Source of the DNA: Capitulum mitella
Lineage: Eukaryota; Arthropoda; Thecostraca; Pollicipedomorpha; Pollicipedidae
NCBI GenBank assembly: GCA_030062745.1
Contig: CP099850.1
Span: 6,820,001-6,884,000, forward strand
Reading direction: 5' to 3'
Length of the DNA: 64,000 nucleotides
In this document: positions 33,728 to 46,649 of the stretch, piece by piece
How the letters are laid out: each line of letters starts with the position of its first letter
Numbering within the stretch: position 1 is the first letter of the stretch
Notes under the pieces: generated by a model
Database searches by the model: none
The model's input: only the letters and a program-made list of their open reading frames with translations
What the model was told of the DNA's origin: nothing
Position numbers and translations under genes: made by a program

Positions 33728-34935
33728 CCCTATTCCCGGAGGACTATACGATATGATCGATTCCCGGCAGGGGGGCGGATTCGGCCCCCCCTGAGATCTC
33801 GAGAACTACTTGTCCGATTTCATCGCAACAAACGGCAATCGATTTGCCATGACGTGAACTACATTTTTATAAAAGGAAATTTTCAAAATTTTGAGATGTG
33901 TGAATACAGGGGGGCAAAAATGTCAAGATCAGGGATATTTTTAAACTTCTTATAACTCCGATGTTTATGGACCGATTTCAATGAAACTGGCATGAATCGA
34001 GAGATTATGGATAGGGCTTTTACCATGGGTACACAAATCTGAAAATTTGAGAAAATTCATGGGCGTTCACAGGGTTTCAAAAATAGGAGGATTAGTTTTC
34101 TGACAACTAAATGAACAAAAGAGGCAAAAACACCTTTTTGGCTTCTGCTAGTCGTGTTATGCTAAAGAAGTACAAATCGCATCACAATGTTTGTATAATG
34201 TTAGCATAGACGGTGTCAGGGACATGAAAAAGGGGAAACTGTCATGGTCACACGTTCTTCAGATCAACTTGTGTCCTTTCACCTGAAATGACCTTCAGTG
34301 ACCTTGGGGTCACTTGGAATGATCTCGTGTGCATTTAATATTATCTGTAAACGTTTTCAATCATTTGAATTCACTCTATTTAAAAAAAAAATCATTTTAT
34401 GGCTATTGTGATATAGGGTTCGCGCACTGACATTTTACGTCATAGCTCCGTGACCCGACCTGATACCAAGCTGAAACTTGATACACAAGTAGAGGGCACC
34501 GTTCTACGTCATACATATTCCGGGTATGGCATTTGAAAAAACGGCGCCAAAATTATTGCAAAAAATACAATTTCGATTTTGACCTTGACCTGACCTTGTT
34601 GAGTGACCTCAGATGAACGAAATTACATCTGTACATTGCCCAGCTATTTAGCTACTTATCCATATAAAGTTTTAAGTTCTATCTTAAAAACTCTGTTTTT
34701 GGCAGACATTTTCCTTGTACCCTCAACATGGCCAAAAATGGCCTGAGGTGCCTCCCAAAAACGTTGCCTGGCTCCGCCCCTGAGCAAAATAGAATTTTGA
34801 AATTTTGTCACGACGCGTAGAAAAAATAGCTAGGAAAGTCACCACGTTTCGTGAAGCTGCGTTAAAAAGCCTGAAACTGGCAAGCAAAAGACCTGAGGAG
34901 GGGTGGCGGTTTCAGCCCCCCTGTCGGGAATAGGG
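33728..34935 (+). mobile_element. TTAA family 1, copy F (complete)
   Basis: TTAA at 33724-33727 and 34936-34939. The ends are CCCTATTCCCGGAGGAC and, inverted, CCCTATTCCCGACAGGGGG. It is full length, about 1.2 kb, with the standard internal landmarks. It is non-coding. Confidence 0.93.
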
Positions 34936-34939
34936 TTAA

Positions 34940-37273
34940 AGTCATGACGCGAACTTCGTGACAAGGGTTTTATTTTTTCCAATCAGCCCTTTTAACCCGG
35001 CACCGCCTGAGGGTGTCAAATAGGGTAGCCTCTCGGTTTTTCTCGAAAAACTTCTAAACCGTTGGAGTCAACCGAACCGAATTTCCCGTACCTGTCCATC
35101 AATCAGTTTCACATATTCTGACATCAAAACTATTTCCATGCTTGGTCAGTTCATGGAGATATGACGTTATAAGTGAACCCTTGCATGCATGTTTCCGTGT
35201 CTTCGGAAGGTGTTGCGAACATGCTTTTTTGATAATATTCGCGAATATAATACATGGATTACCTGAACGTGATCCCCAAAAGGATATACAACCGTGACAC
35301 GTCAACATTAAAAGGCACTCTAGGTCACATGTATGATGACAACTGCACTGATTTGCATTTTGGGTGATAAATGTGGTTCCCGTTGGCCTTTTCATCGTTG
35401 AAGTCAGACAAGCCAATCTATATGCGCTTCTTAGCAAAGTTCACCAAATGTATCGGGAGGTCATGTTAGGTCGCATCATAGGCAGGTGTCAAAATGAAAT
35501 AAAGTACAACACTGTGAAATTTCGTTCAGCAGCAGCAGAGAACAACTATTATTCCTAGTGGGAAAAAGAAAAATGACTATCTGTCCTGACATAGCTTGAC
35601 CTTGGCCCAGTAAAGAGCAAACAGAGCATATTTAATCATCACGAGACGTCATTTCAGTCTACACTTCATACAGTTAAGAATCCCAACGAGTAATTACTGC
35701 TTTTTGTCAAGAAGAGTAATGCAGCCTTATCTGACCTGACTTAGACTGACTTTGACTGGATGAAAAGCAGGTAATGCAAAACTGATTCAGAAGGTTTCAC
35801 TTCTGTCGTTTTTGACATGCGGATCAAAAAGGCTACGAGTAACCATCAATTTTTCGCATGTAAAGCAAGACCAATATTTCACATGGCCTAGGCTGACCTT
35901 GACTCGACATCTTAAATATTTTGCTGCCTTCTGATCCAGAAGACTGTGGACTTTCATCTAATACCCAGCTGAAAGCTCTAAGACCAATTTGCCGATGATA
36001 TGATGTACAAAGCGGTATCAATTCTTCGATGTCGTATTGTACGTTTCACTTGACCTGTGGCGTCATTAGCCGCGTGATCAAGGCTAACATAGCATTTTCC
36101 GTATCGCAAGACTCAAGGTTATCGAACTGGTAAAAATACCGTAACATGAAATAAACTAATCAGGGTAGCAATCTCATTTCTCTAGACACTACACTGAATT
36201 CAGCATTCAGTTTGGCCCTGAATAGATTCCATAATTAAAGCTGCCCTTTTCCTTACAGTGTCCTTCTTTGTTCATCAGAGTTTCATCAGAGTGGTCTGAT
36301 GGGGTGATATTAGGGATCAGAACACGTGCTAGGCAGAGCTTGCTGCATGAATTCTGACTCTTACACCCGATCACGCAGTTCCATGTGACGGCTGATTTTG
36401 TGGGGAAAGTTTAACGTGTCGCTAAGGGTACGACACGACCGCGAGGTAGCGAGCGCGACCCTATGTTGGCCAGTTCCCAGCTGACCCACGGGCCAAGTAT
36501 CCATCACAGGGACGACTCCAACCCATCTTGCCAGGGCGGGGTCACCAGCGCTCGACCAACTGATGACCGATGATGTCATTAATTTCAAATCTTGGCGTGT
36601 TTTCTACTCCGTCAAATACAGCCGGTCTCTAACCATGGCATGGAAATTGTCCAGAAATAAGGTTTCTCTAGTTCACCAATAAGCATAACTCTGGAACTGT
36701 AGTGCAAGGTTTTGACCTTGTTCTTTTCTTAGACCAAACTGTGGTATTCTTAACGACAGGAATGCATTCTGAAAGTAATTTCGACACGCGGCATTTAGAG
36801 TTCCCTCTTTTGAGGCAGCAGGCCCAGGTATGTTGATTTCTGGAGCTTGCAGGGATTTTTGCAAGTTGTGTCAGTCTGTCTACGGTCTTCTGTGTGGTTT
36901 GACGGGCTCAGATGTTAAATGTCCATTTTCATCTGCAGCAGTTGAAAAGCTTCTCCTCGGATGCAGAGAAAAATGATAACACAGATTTAAACTTACTTGT
37001 ACGCACTTCTGTTCAAACTGTCTGTACTGCAATGTACGCTAATACTTGTACATACATTTAGTAACACTCTGAAAACAAAAATCAACGAATGTTCATCCAT
37101 GACCGAGATGACTGGGCGAGCGTTCAAGCAAATCAATGCATTTCCTGACTACCATGATTTGCTGTTTCCATTGTAATGCTGAAACGGAATGTTTTGTTTG
37201 GGATATGTCATTAGTTTACCGTTACCTAAATGTAATGATAGTTCCAATCTTATCTCGTATCATTCCACAACAG
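34940..37273. other. Unassigned DNA, TGACCT-rich
   Basis: TTAACCCGGCACCG at 34992 could be another TTAA-element end, but its partner was not found. Scattered tgacct and gactt strings lie at 35590-36130. A minus-strand frame at 36361-36588 is not recognisable. Confidence 0.35.
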
Positions 37274-37614
37274 GAGACGTGATGGTGTCGCTTCTGGAAG
37301 CATTGTGCGGTGCCAACCCGACCGTCACGGAGGGAACTGCGCCTCATCTGGGCATTTTGACGCCAGCAGACGGGCCATGTTACCTCTATGTGGAAGGCAC
37401 ACCTGTCGCCTCGACGTCTCCAGATGTCGTGGAAAGCCTCCTTGCCTGGACGCTGGCTTTTGCTATATCCCAACCACAACGTCCCTTGTCCCGCTGAAAC
37501 GGTGTGGGCCAGCGCAGCATGGCAGCATTCGTGTGCAAGTACTGCCTGGACATGAACAGGGGGGGGGAGCTCCCAGACCTTGTGCTGAAGAAGTTCAAAC
37601 AGCTGATGGCCTGA
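37274..37614 (+). pseudogene. Candidate terminal exon or exon-like fragment
   Basis: After a pyrimidine-containing stretch ending 'ccacaacag' (37265-37273), one plus-strand frame reads 'VSLLEALCGANPTVTEGTAP', 'ILTPADGPCYLYVEGTPV' and, past one in-frame stop (37495-37497), 'CKYCLDMNRGGELPDLVLKK' before TGA at 37612-37614. Clean protein-like sequence on both sides of the stop in one frame suggests a decayed coding exon. It vaguely recalls multi-copy uncharacterised invertebrate proteins ending in a leucine-rich tail, but I cannot name it. Confidence 0.4.
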
Positions 37615-37619
37615 GGAAG

Positions 37620-39160
37620 GTCACCTCTTGGTACGCTGCACCGCACGGGATGCCGCTGTCTCATATCGCTGGTCTGAAACGGCCATAACTTGGCCATAAC
37701 GTGGCAGCGCTGGCACGCGAACATTTTGTTGCCTATTTCGTCAATACGTGTTCCATTCGCTTCCAGGTGTTTTGGTCAGTTACTGATGTCGAACAGTGTA
37801 TGACCTGAACATTGCTATTGGATGAGGAATGTGAAATCGTGGCATGGCGATGCTACCCCTGGTAAATGCATTACCAGCACTAATATGCACTTCTACGATG
37901 GATGACTTAGGGGCAAGTGACGCTCGTTGTCCAAGAAAACAACACGATATCAGCGTCGGCAAAATGAACGATAACAAACATGGAATTCATAATCAAGTTC
38001 GCATTACTAGTTACGAAAGTGGAGTTGATAATAAAGTTGCTATTACAAGGAAACGCTTCGCAAATGCTGCTAGCGAGCTGGATATTTTTGTAGCACGGTC
38101 ATGCGACTGCAGATCATACGCTTGTTGAATTTAAGCTTCACATTGTGGAGCTACACCCAGCCGCCTCGTTATGAAGCCCTTTGTGGCCGTAATTTTAAAA
38201 GCAAATCTAATGCGTTTCTGACGGTTTCGTAAAACCTACAAACGTTTGTAGAAACGTGTTCACAGTGGCAATTCTGATGGTGCGGTGTCGCGGTCACGAT
38301 TTTCCGTCCGATCCATCCTTCGGTTGGCCGAGAACGCGGAGAGACCACGCGCCGGAGCCACGTTCGATTTATTTATTCGACAGCTGCGGATCATTCGTAC
38401 CGACCAGAAAATAGCGCGACCCATCCGACTTTTCGCAGCTGGACTGCGTTGTTGGGAGGAACCTCGCATCACACGCCATCTTCGAATGCGTGAGCCCTGT
38501 AATAATGCTTCATAGAACGTCCGTGCTCGAAGTATGAACTGTTTAATACCAAGTGCCATCTACATGAATTACTGTGCATCTGCATATCAGGAGCATATCT
38601 CGTGTTGCTGTAATGGTTTCATATATTCACAAGCATGGCGACTGAAATTTCCGGCGGTGCTCTGCCATTGCTCGTCTTAAGCCTTGGAACTTGGAACGCT
38701 GACGCAGACTGAGAGCAGACAGCTCGTTAGAAATATGTTCATTCATCTGTCCAAACAATCATCTTGACAGCTTTGCACACCTACAAATTATATGTCATGC
38801 TGCCTAATCGTGCTCGTCTGCACCTTTAGGACAACGGTATTCATTTCAACATAAACTTCCTTGTGCTCCATTTCGTTTATACTGGTGTCCCAGTTCCTGT
38901 ATACTGGCAGGAACCTGGTGACATGAAACTCGTATCCCACCAGCTGTGTAACTGCGAAGTTCTCGGCTCGTGATAACGATGTTTCGGAGGCCGTGCAGCC
39001 AAATTTGTCCGCCAAATGGGCTGTGCTGTGAGTGAGCGGGTGGCCAATAACAAAGTCGACGAGGTTATGTCCGTCAAGCCTGAAATCCAGACCCAGACTC
39101 GTGCACTTCTTATTCGGGCCATCCAGTATTCACTGTGGCTGTTACACGTTATGTTACAGA
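37620..39160. other. Unassigned DNA
   Basis: Two overlapping frames on opposite strands occur at 38260-38559 in GC-moderate sequence. The plus one is basic and of low certainty. No gene is supported. Confidence 0.3.
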
Positions 39161-39235
39161 CACACACACGCGTGCGCGCGCACGCGCACGCGCACATGCA
39201 CACACACGCACACACACACATATGCATATATATTG

Positions 39236-39290
<55 letters not shown>
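39161..39290. repeat. Compound CA/CG/TA microsatellite
   Basis: CA repeats, an alternating CG/CA portion, more CA, then a long TA tract bounded by 'attgtta'. Confidence 0.95.
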
Positions 39291-39292
<2 letters not shown>

Positions 39293-39436
39293 AGTTATTC
39301 TAGTTGGCAGCTGTCAACACTCAGAACAAAACACATGCACACCTGGCTCTGTAAGACAAAACTTTAGTGGTGTTACTATGCGTATGTATGTATGTCGTTT
39401 GGTAAGTGCCTGACTAATCATTGTGCTAGGCGTCTT

Positions 39437-39453
39437 CAGAGAGAGAGAGAGAA

Positions 39454-39502
<49 letters not shown>

Positions 39503-39597
39503 TATATATATATATAGTTATATATATAGTTTATACATATATCTTCTCTCTCTCTCCCTCTCTCCCCTCTCTCCCTCCCTCTCTCTCTCTCTTATCT
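39437..39597. repeat. Compound GA / TA / CT microsatellite
   Basis: A GA run, TA tracts punctuated by 'agtta', then a CT-rich run. The GA and CT runs can pair around the TA centre, so it is also a simple-sequence palindrome. Confidence 0.95.
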
Positions 39598-39944
39598 TAT
39601 GCTCCAGATATTCCTGAATCAGTTCTGCTGTACCAAGGAAGAAACACCTCTGATGTTTTATATTCTCCACAGAAACACAAAACTTCTTATGGCAAGTATT
39701 TACCACTGGCTGCTTTGTAAATGATCTGCGTTGTGTATTTTGCAAACTGAATACACGTTACGCCTCCAAGTCATCTTTCTGCATGATAGGACGACAAAAG
39801 CGTGGGAAATTGGGCATGAATTGTCTTGATACTACTCAGAGAAAATGAGTTACCGGAAATTCACAAGTGATAAGAAACTCACAGGAGTAGGGAGAGATAA
39901 ATGCATGCTTTAAGTGTTCTTTCGGAGTAATCACCGGATAACGA

Positions 39945-40760
39945 GCTGTACCTGCCTGCAAGTTAATGGGCTGAAATGGCCTGCGCTAAGCCAAGGTCTG
40001 AACCCCACTACGGAGTCTCGGCTTAGGTCCAAGAGGGCCTCGTACCTACAAAACTCAAAAACAAACCGGAGCCCGGGAACCAACAGTTTTTCGAAGGGCA
40101 TCACAGAATGGACCCATCGGGCCTTTACTGAACCAGAGTCCGGGTCTCGGGCGGCCTCCCAGCGTAAGAGGACCTCGTATAAGGTACTCAAAAGTGATCC
40201 CCAGGTTGAGAACTTACAATTTGTTAAGGGGCTCCGCGGGACAGATCAAGTAGGCTTGATTCGACAAAGAGTACGGACCATGTAATGGGCGTTGGCGCCC
40301 CTCTTAAAGGCCTCTTGTAGATTACACCCAGAAGTGGTCCGGAGACCAGGAACTGGCAACTTTTTGAGCGCCTCACAGAATGGACTCGGGTGGTCTACGC
40401 CGAACCAATGTTCGGATCTCGGAGTGTGTTTAAACTTCCGTCCGTTAGAAGATCTCGCACCAATCACACCCTGAAGTGACTAAGAGGCTGGAGATTCAGG
40501 TTTTTAGGGGGCCTCGCAAAATAAACCCGGATGGCCTGCGCTAAACCCGTCAGCCTTACCCTGCCAGAGGACCTGGCTTCCGTGCGTGAGAGGTCCTCAC
40601 ACCGTTTACGCCTAAAAGCAGCCTACAAACCGGGAATCCAACATTATTAGGGCCTCAAAGAACTGACCTGGGCGGTCTGAGTCCATTCTATCACTGGACC
40701 GTAGTCCCGACCCTGCCTCGGGGCCTCGGATTCCGTCCAGAAGAGGGTCTGATTTACTTT
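39945..40760 (+). repeat. ~140-bp satellite array, six diverged units
   Basis: The recurring block 'aagaggNcctcgta-cta' is seen near 40031, 40165, 40305, 40445, 40588 and 40740. Between repeats is 'gagaccaggaactggcaac' followed by 'tttttgagcgcctcacagaa' and variants. Spacing is roughly 135-155 bp. The same satellite occurs inverted at 56155-56660. No coding potential. Confidence 0.8.
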
Positions 40761-40764
40761 TCGG

Positions 40765-42999
40765 TTAGCTAACAACGTTCTGGACCTAGCGTGATTTGCA
40801 TCTACTGCGTGGACCGCGTTCCCTTTATTGGCTTTGAGATAAAGCATACGTCTGTAGGTAAAGCAGGAAAAGAAATACGCTGAAAACACATCTAAGCCCC
40901 CGATTATTTTTAAATTCTCCGCTTGTGCTCTCGACTAGCAGGGTCATTCGCGTTGCAAATGGGCACGCCGATGGTCGCGGGGGACGGCAAAACGCCACTG
41001 TTCGGGCGTTTCAGGACAAATCGACCAGGCACCTACCAAAATTAAAATACATAGTCTCAAATCTTGATGACGTTTGGTGCGGTGGATTGTCTGTGGCTGA
41101 AATTTCATTTTTTCACTTCTTAGCTCGACTGGACGCGCTGCTTTTGTGTTAGAGTATTTTGGTATCTGGAGATCTGATGATTTTTGGCCAGACTCTTGGT
41201 GAAATAATGTGTATTATTTCAGTAACCAGCAAACACATTTTCAAAAACTGCGTATCGTTGTGATGAGAACGAAAAGTTACATCTTTTTTGCTATTTGCGT
41301 TTTCCAAAATATCTTTTGGTTTTTATTTGACCTTGAAACCTATTTTCAAGATCAAATTTTAAAGGTGTGGCGAGTGATTACCTTTCAAAGCCAAAATTTC
41401 CTCGAATGAATTATCATTTGCTTTAAATCGAGAGAAGTTTCCCATTTTAGTTTTTCATTGTTACAAATAACACTTTAAATTCTGGATGCTTGCAACGAAA
41501 ACGTCTTTGTCGTGAAATTCCGACCTGGACCGGCAAAAAGTAGTATGAACGATCGGCGAAAGCAGTTCTTTACACCCAAGGTTATTGTCTTCTTTCATGT
41601 ATATGCTACACATTCCGTAATCTCATTATATTTCTTGTCATCTACCGCCCACTGCGAAGATGTAGATATATTTTTCTACTGTAGATGGTTGTGCCACATT
41701 TCCTTGGCCCACATTACACGCCACAGGGAAGTGCGTGGCGGGGGCGATGAAGTGTTCAAGCTCAGCTTACACGGGCGGCAATCTGTCGTGGACTCGACTG
41801 ACGTGGACTCGACGGACGAACGGAGTGACGCCATCCAGATTTCGATGACGTGACATCTCGACGGACTCACCCGAAACTGCAGTCAGTTAACTGCGCTCAG
41901 CTGATCATATCCCGCAGTTTCGCTTGGTGACTCCTGCCTTGAGGTGCGAGATTTGTAAGAATGTCGATTGGGCCGGTTGGGAAGATTCTGTGCTCATTTT
42001 AACCCGCCTCGTACCAGTCGTCAGATGAGCACCACTTGCCCTTCCAACTCATGAACCGTGACAACAGGAAAAACGCCACAGAAGTAGAGCATGCGTTATG
42101 AAAAACAAATCAGTGAAAAGACAAAATATCATTGTCATTCGCAAATAGAAGTTTTTGCTTTTACAACGCGCTCTTCCGCCCGCGCCATGCTGTAGCAGGT
42201 GAGGCCTAGCTGCTGTCACCCTGTCAGCCCAGCCGTACTGGCAGAGAAGGAGACAAACAGGCTGCTGCCTTCTTGGGTCTACAGAACATGGTTGTAAACA
42301 TAACTTGCAAGAAGGCACGACGGCGCTGTATCTGACATGTATCCTTTGTAATGGGCGGGATTTGGAGTGCACACTACCACCCACCTACTTTGTATATTTA
42401 TGGGCCAAAATATGCCAAAATATTTCCTAGCGAAATTTTCTGGGCTAAAACAAGTTCTTGAATCGAGATGACCTTCAATGACTTCAAGTCACCTTGACCA
42501 CGTAAATTGCGATAAGTGGTACACATCGGGGTTACTTGAGGTGAAAAAAGCAAGTCCTGTCATAAAACTGAAAAAGCACGTTTTTCCAAAATGTTTGCGG
42601 TTAACCCAGAAGCGAGATGACAAAAAAAAACGGAAAACAAATTTGACCTCGGCCTGACCTCCGGCACATTCACTGAGGTCAACCGTCTTTTTCAGTTATG
42701 TTCATGATGCTGCGCTATAACTCTCTACTGCAGAAATGCAATTTTTAAAGAATAAAAAAAAACGCAGAAAATAGAATTTGTCGAAATGGCTTCACCTTTC
42801 GCTTGACTTCGGGTTACTGACCTAACCTTTTTGAGACATTTCAATATAAACGTTTTAACGCCACGGACAATATAAGGCCGTATACCGAAATACACTTTGA
42901 TGTCTTTGAAGTTGTTAATGCTATGGCGGTCTAAACTATTTCTGACATGGTTCCGTTTAACTAGACCCGGGTCACTGATCTGACCCAACCCAAAATTAA
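40765..42999. other. Unassigned DNA with a family-2 end fragment
   Basis: At 41999-42060, TTAACCCGCCTCGTACCAGT, then 'aactcatgaaccgt', resembles the right end of family 2 (minus orientation). TGACCT-type strings are common at 42470-42990. A minus-strand frame at 42049-42384 is not recognisable. Confidence 0.4.
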
Positions 43000-43260
43000 G
43001 ATTTATCCCACATAAGCGCAACAGATGCAAAAAGGTACCGGGAATTTGCGCTGCCGTTTTCTCGCTACTCTGAAAAAAACCTAAGAGGTGTGTCCAAACA
43101 CAGCATCAAAGACGCCGTCCTCGACCGCTGGGAAGAGGATAGAAAATTAGCCTCTCTGGTGAGAGAGCTAAGAAACGACCAAGAAGGCAAATTCAGGTAT
43201 GTCCGCATGCTGTGGAAAACATTTAATACCGAACGGAAACAGAAGCTGCCGACAGCTTAG
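43000..43260 (+). CDS. Cryptic 86-codon frame ending at a TAG
   Basis: Open from after a TAA at 42997-42999 to TAG at 43258-43260. An AG at 43023-43024 ('gcgcaacag') could be an acceptor, leaving an exon of about 236 bp. The product looks strongly protein-like: 'RYREFALPFSRYSEKN', 'SIKDAVLDRWEEDRK' and 'SLVRELRNDQEGKFRYVRM', with a basic C-terminus. The last part is faintly reminiscent of the N-terminal region of PIF/Harbinger-type proteins, but I would not assign it. There is no internal ATG near its start, so start-based searches miss it. It could be a host terminal exon or a transposon-protein fragment. Confidence 0.4.
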   Translation, partial: DLSHISATDAKRYREFALPFSRYSEKNLRGVSKHSIKDAVLDRWEEDRKLASLVRELRNDQEGKFRYVRMLWKTFNTERKQKLPTA

Positions 43261-45180
43261 TGTGTGTTCCCCACAGTATTTTCGAAACAAATGGACATCG
43301 GTCTCAAGCTGCGGTGCCAAACACAATATTCATATTCGTCTTTGAAGAGTATTTCAATGGTGATATGGTGACCAGCATATCAACTACTCTCATTTCCGTG
43401 CTTCTTTGTCCATTTTGGCACCCAAGACGATTGAACTCGCCGCACCGCCTGCCCACTGCCCAGTCTTCTACGGCATCGACTGAGAACTAGGATTGTTTCA
43501 TGTCTGCGGTCGATTCCGTCAGAGTGTTTCTTGTACCTGTATTTCTGTTTAATGTTTGTTCGTAACAGCGTCACGTGATAAGCTGAAGCGTAAACCATAA
43601 ACCATTTATAATTGTAAAATATATGTCATTTTCTACGGAGAGCGGACGAGGTAATGACCAACGAGGATATTTTTCAGCCAATATGTCATAAATCATGCGT
43701 GTATGTATGGAGTTAAACTTAAAAATGGGGAATTTTTCTCGAATTAAAACAAATCAAAACCCTTTGGAGAATATTTTACCTGTATACGGTTCCAATCGGA
43801 ATCACTGGCCATACCGTCAAAATTTGATCTTGGAAATGGGTTTCAAGGTCAAATAAAGACCGAAAGAGCAGCATTTCTTTCTCATCGCAACGATATCCCG
43901 TTTTTGAAAAAAGACCATTGGTCATTGAAATAAAACACATTATCTCACCAAGGGTTCGGCCAAAATCATCAAATTAAAAAAGATTAGATTGCTCTTGCGC
44001 AGAAACCGCTCGTCAGACGGAGCTTAAAAGTGAAGATCTGACATTCCAGCCACAGATTATCCCAGGGACAAAATTTAATGGCAATTTGAGACTATGGTGT
44101 GTTACCCTCTGGTCGATCTGACGTGGAATGCCCCTGTTACCCGAATACGAACCGGGACGTGAGGTGGGTCTCTTTCTCATTACACATAAAGGCGATCCAG
44201 AGACTGCGGAATTATGATTCCTTTTGCCCCTCCTTTGAGTACGTCTCTGAACAAAGGAGCCTGCAATTTGTCAGGAAAGCTAAGTCACCCGGCCACAAAG
44301 ACAGAGAACTACAAATGAGCGGGCACACGAGGCCCGGCTCTCTGTTAAGTTTTCGGTCGAAATTACAACTTATTTTGGAGCGAAATTTAGTTAAAAAAAG
44401 AGTGGAGATAAGTCGCGTACGTATCTACCCGGGTTGCTCTCTTAAGGCCCAGCTGTGCGTTCTTCTCCCTGGTGGCATCGGACATGGAACCCAGAGAGTG
44501 TTTTAGAGAGCCAAAGGAGGCGGATTCTCCTGTGTCTGTCAGCCCATGCAATTTGCTTGCCAACTGAACTGTCGCTTCGTCCGAATGTCAGCCGTTGGAT
44601 CTGTCGCACAAAATCTCGTTCTTCCTGCTAGGCATTTGTGATGTTAAGTACCAAGGTACTGCTAAACGTAACGCACTGATCTCAGATCCCAATATCACCC
44701 TTATACTTTGATGGCAAATTCCTTGACCACATGTCCAGTTTCCACCGTTTTCGTTTCACTGTTTCGATAATGTGCGTTACCACCAAATCCTTACGTGCAG
44801 TAGTTCTGTCATTTAGATTATCTGGTAGACAAATGTCCCAATGTAACTTTTATAAAGGCAGTTACAGTTGCTTCAAATTTGATCTGCATTCTGTGATGTA
44901 CGATGATGTATGCTAAGATTCGATCTGTGTTGTTCGGACAGAAATGAGAAAATGTTAAAACCTCGGCCGACGGATCTAAATCGACAGAGGCAGACAATTA
45001 ACGCAACAGCGCAATTCTGTGATTCTTTTGGATGCGTATATTTTTTTCAAAGCACACGTCTAAGAAATCGTTGGTCTAATCGAATAATTACTAATGTCTC
45101 ACGTCCACATTGAGTTTTGTGCTGGGTTGAGTTAAGGGTATTTTAAACTTTGTACCAAGTCTTGGCGATACGATAATTAA
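43261..45180. other. Unassigned DNA
   Basis: Plus-strand frames at 44099-44506 and 44731-45113 show no recognisable product. No repeats shared with the rest of the window were seen. Confidence 0.3.
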
Positions 45181-45460
45181 ACGTGGATTCCGTCAGTGGC
45201 CACCGTCGGTTGCTTTGGCTTCCGACCAGCTGTCTGCCTGGGCCGTCAGGAGTTCACTTTGAGAGAGAGCTGTGCCGCACATGCCGAGGTGCGCGCACCG
45301 TTTTGCTGGAAAGTGGAGGTGATGTGCGCGGCAGCAGCAGACGGTCAAATGGCGCGCCGAGCTACGCACGCGGGCGGCCGAGGCAGGCTATTTGTGCGCA
45401 GAGCTGGTCAGTGCGCACTTCGCTTTTAATCAAACCGCCATGTGCCGCCAGGATAGGGGA
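45180..45460. other. CpG-rich segment
   Basis: A locally GC- and CpG-rich stretch has two overlapping plus-strand frames (94 and 77 codons). Composition stands out from AT-rich neighbours. It could be a promoter/first-exon region or a relic of coding DNA. Neither frame is recognisable. Confidence 0.3.
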
Positions 45461-45467
45461 TATTTAA

Positions 45468-46645
45468 CGCCCCCCCCCCCCATGGCGCATTTCTGAGATA
45501 GCTCCCAAACGAATGAACGCAGCGTCCTGAAACTTTCAGTACCTTTTCTTATTCTTATATCAATTGTGCGCATACAAGAATTTGAGAACGATGTCATCTT
45601 ATGTCACCTCTTAATGACGTCATAACGCTAGTCATAAGACACACTAGACACACTAGACGTCATAACGATGTTTTGCGATTCATTATTCAATTTTACTTCG
45701 CTGCCGTATCTGTGCTTTTACGATGCATTGTGACTGTGTTTTGCATTGGATATCAGCATGATCTGAGAATTGAGATTGGAGTACCTCTGACCTCATTCAA
45801 AGTCATCCTAGCTCAAATATGTGTTTCCATTTGCAGGAGTCAGTGGGAAAATATTTTAGAAAGCGAACTGAATAAAATGCTTTTGGATACAGATAGACGG
45901 ATGGTCGAATGTTCTTACAACAGACTGCATGTACAATCGACATAGCAGTGTCTTGCAACAGTGCAACATTTTTTCGTAGTTTGGCCTTTGACGATTTTGT
46001 GCGGATTTCAGATCGGTGAGTAAACTAGTTGCGTCTGTTTGACGCTCTGGACGAACCGTGTGGAGATATCGGCCTTTGCAATGTTGTACAACATTCCGTT
46101 GGAATCTGCAACATGGGATAAACTGAGGGGTATGGTGATCCAGAGTTGCCAGACGGACGTCACTAGCGTGCTCGTGGTACTCCAGATTTGAAAGTATAAA
46201 ATATTACAATATTGCATATGCTCAATGATTGGAGCCATTTCAATGTTATTATGGAGCCCCAGACCCTCTGAAAATGTATTTAGAATCTTCGTGTAACACA
46301 GGCTAGGAAGCATGTACCTACTGCATAATACGTTTCAAAGGACGTCAAATCTGACCCCGTCTGTGACCTTTTTCTTGTACGGCCTTGGGTCAACACTGAT
46401 ACTTAAAATATAAGATTGAGCCGCCAGAAACATATCGTCATGCCCACCTGAGTCTCGGTCTGCTTTTCGTTGTGATTAGAGGACTGGAGAGAATGGTCAC
46501 TTTTCGTGTCTGACCTGACCGATAATATCGCCCGTGGCCCAAAACCGAAAAAATGAATATAATACAGGACCGCAAGGTCTGGCGCTTCCGACTGCAGTTT
46601 GAATCAGCTAACTCGGAGGACCGGCTCTCGAGATAGACGGGGACA
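45468..46645. mobile_element. Possible further TTAA element (~1.18 kb)
   Basis: TTAA at 45464-45467 followed by a C-run, and TTAA at 46646-46649. Near the left end 'gaatgaacgcagcgtcctga' then 'aactttcag' matches the subterminal block of family 2 ('gaatgaacgcagcgccacaa'). The terminal inverted match is weak, so this is a suggestion. The size fits the other TTAA families. Confidence 0.35.
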
Positions 46646-46649
46646 TTAA

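Noticed and set aside
34992-35100. TTAACCCGGCACCG as the start of another TTAA element
   Set aside because: No matching second end with TTAA was found within a reasonable distance, so it is mentioned only as a hint.
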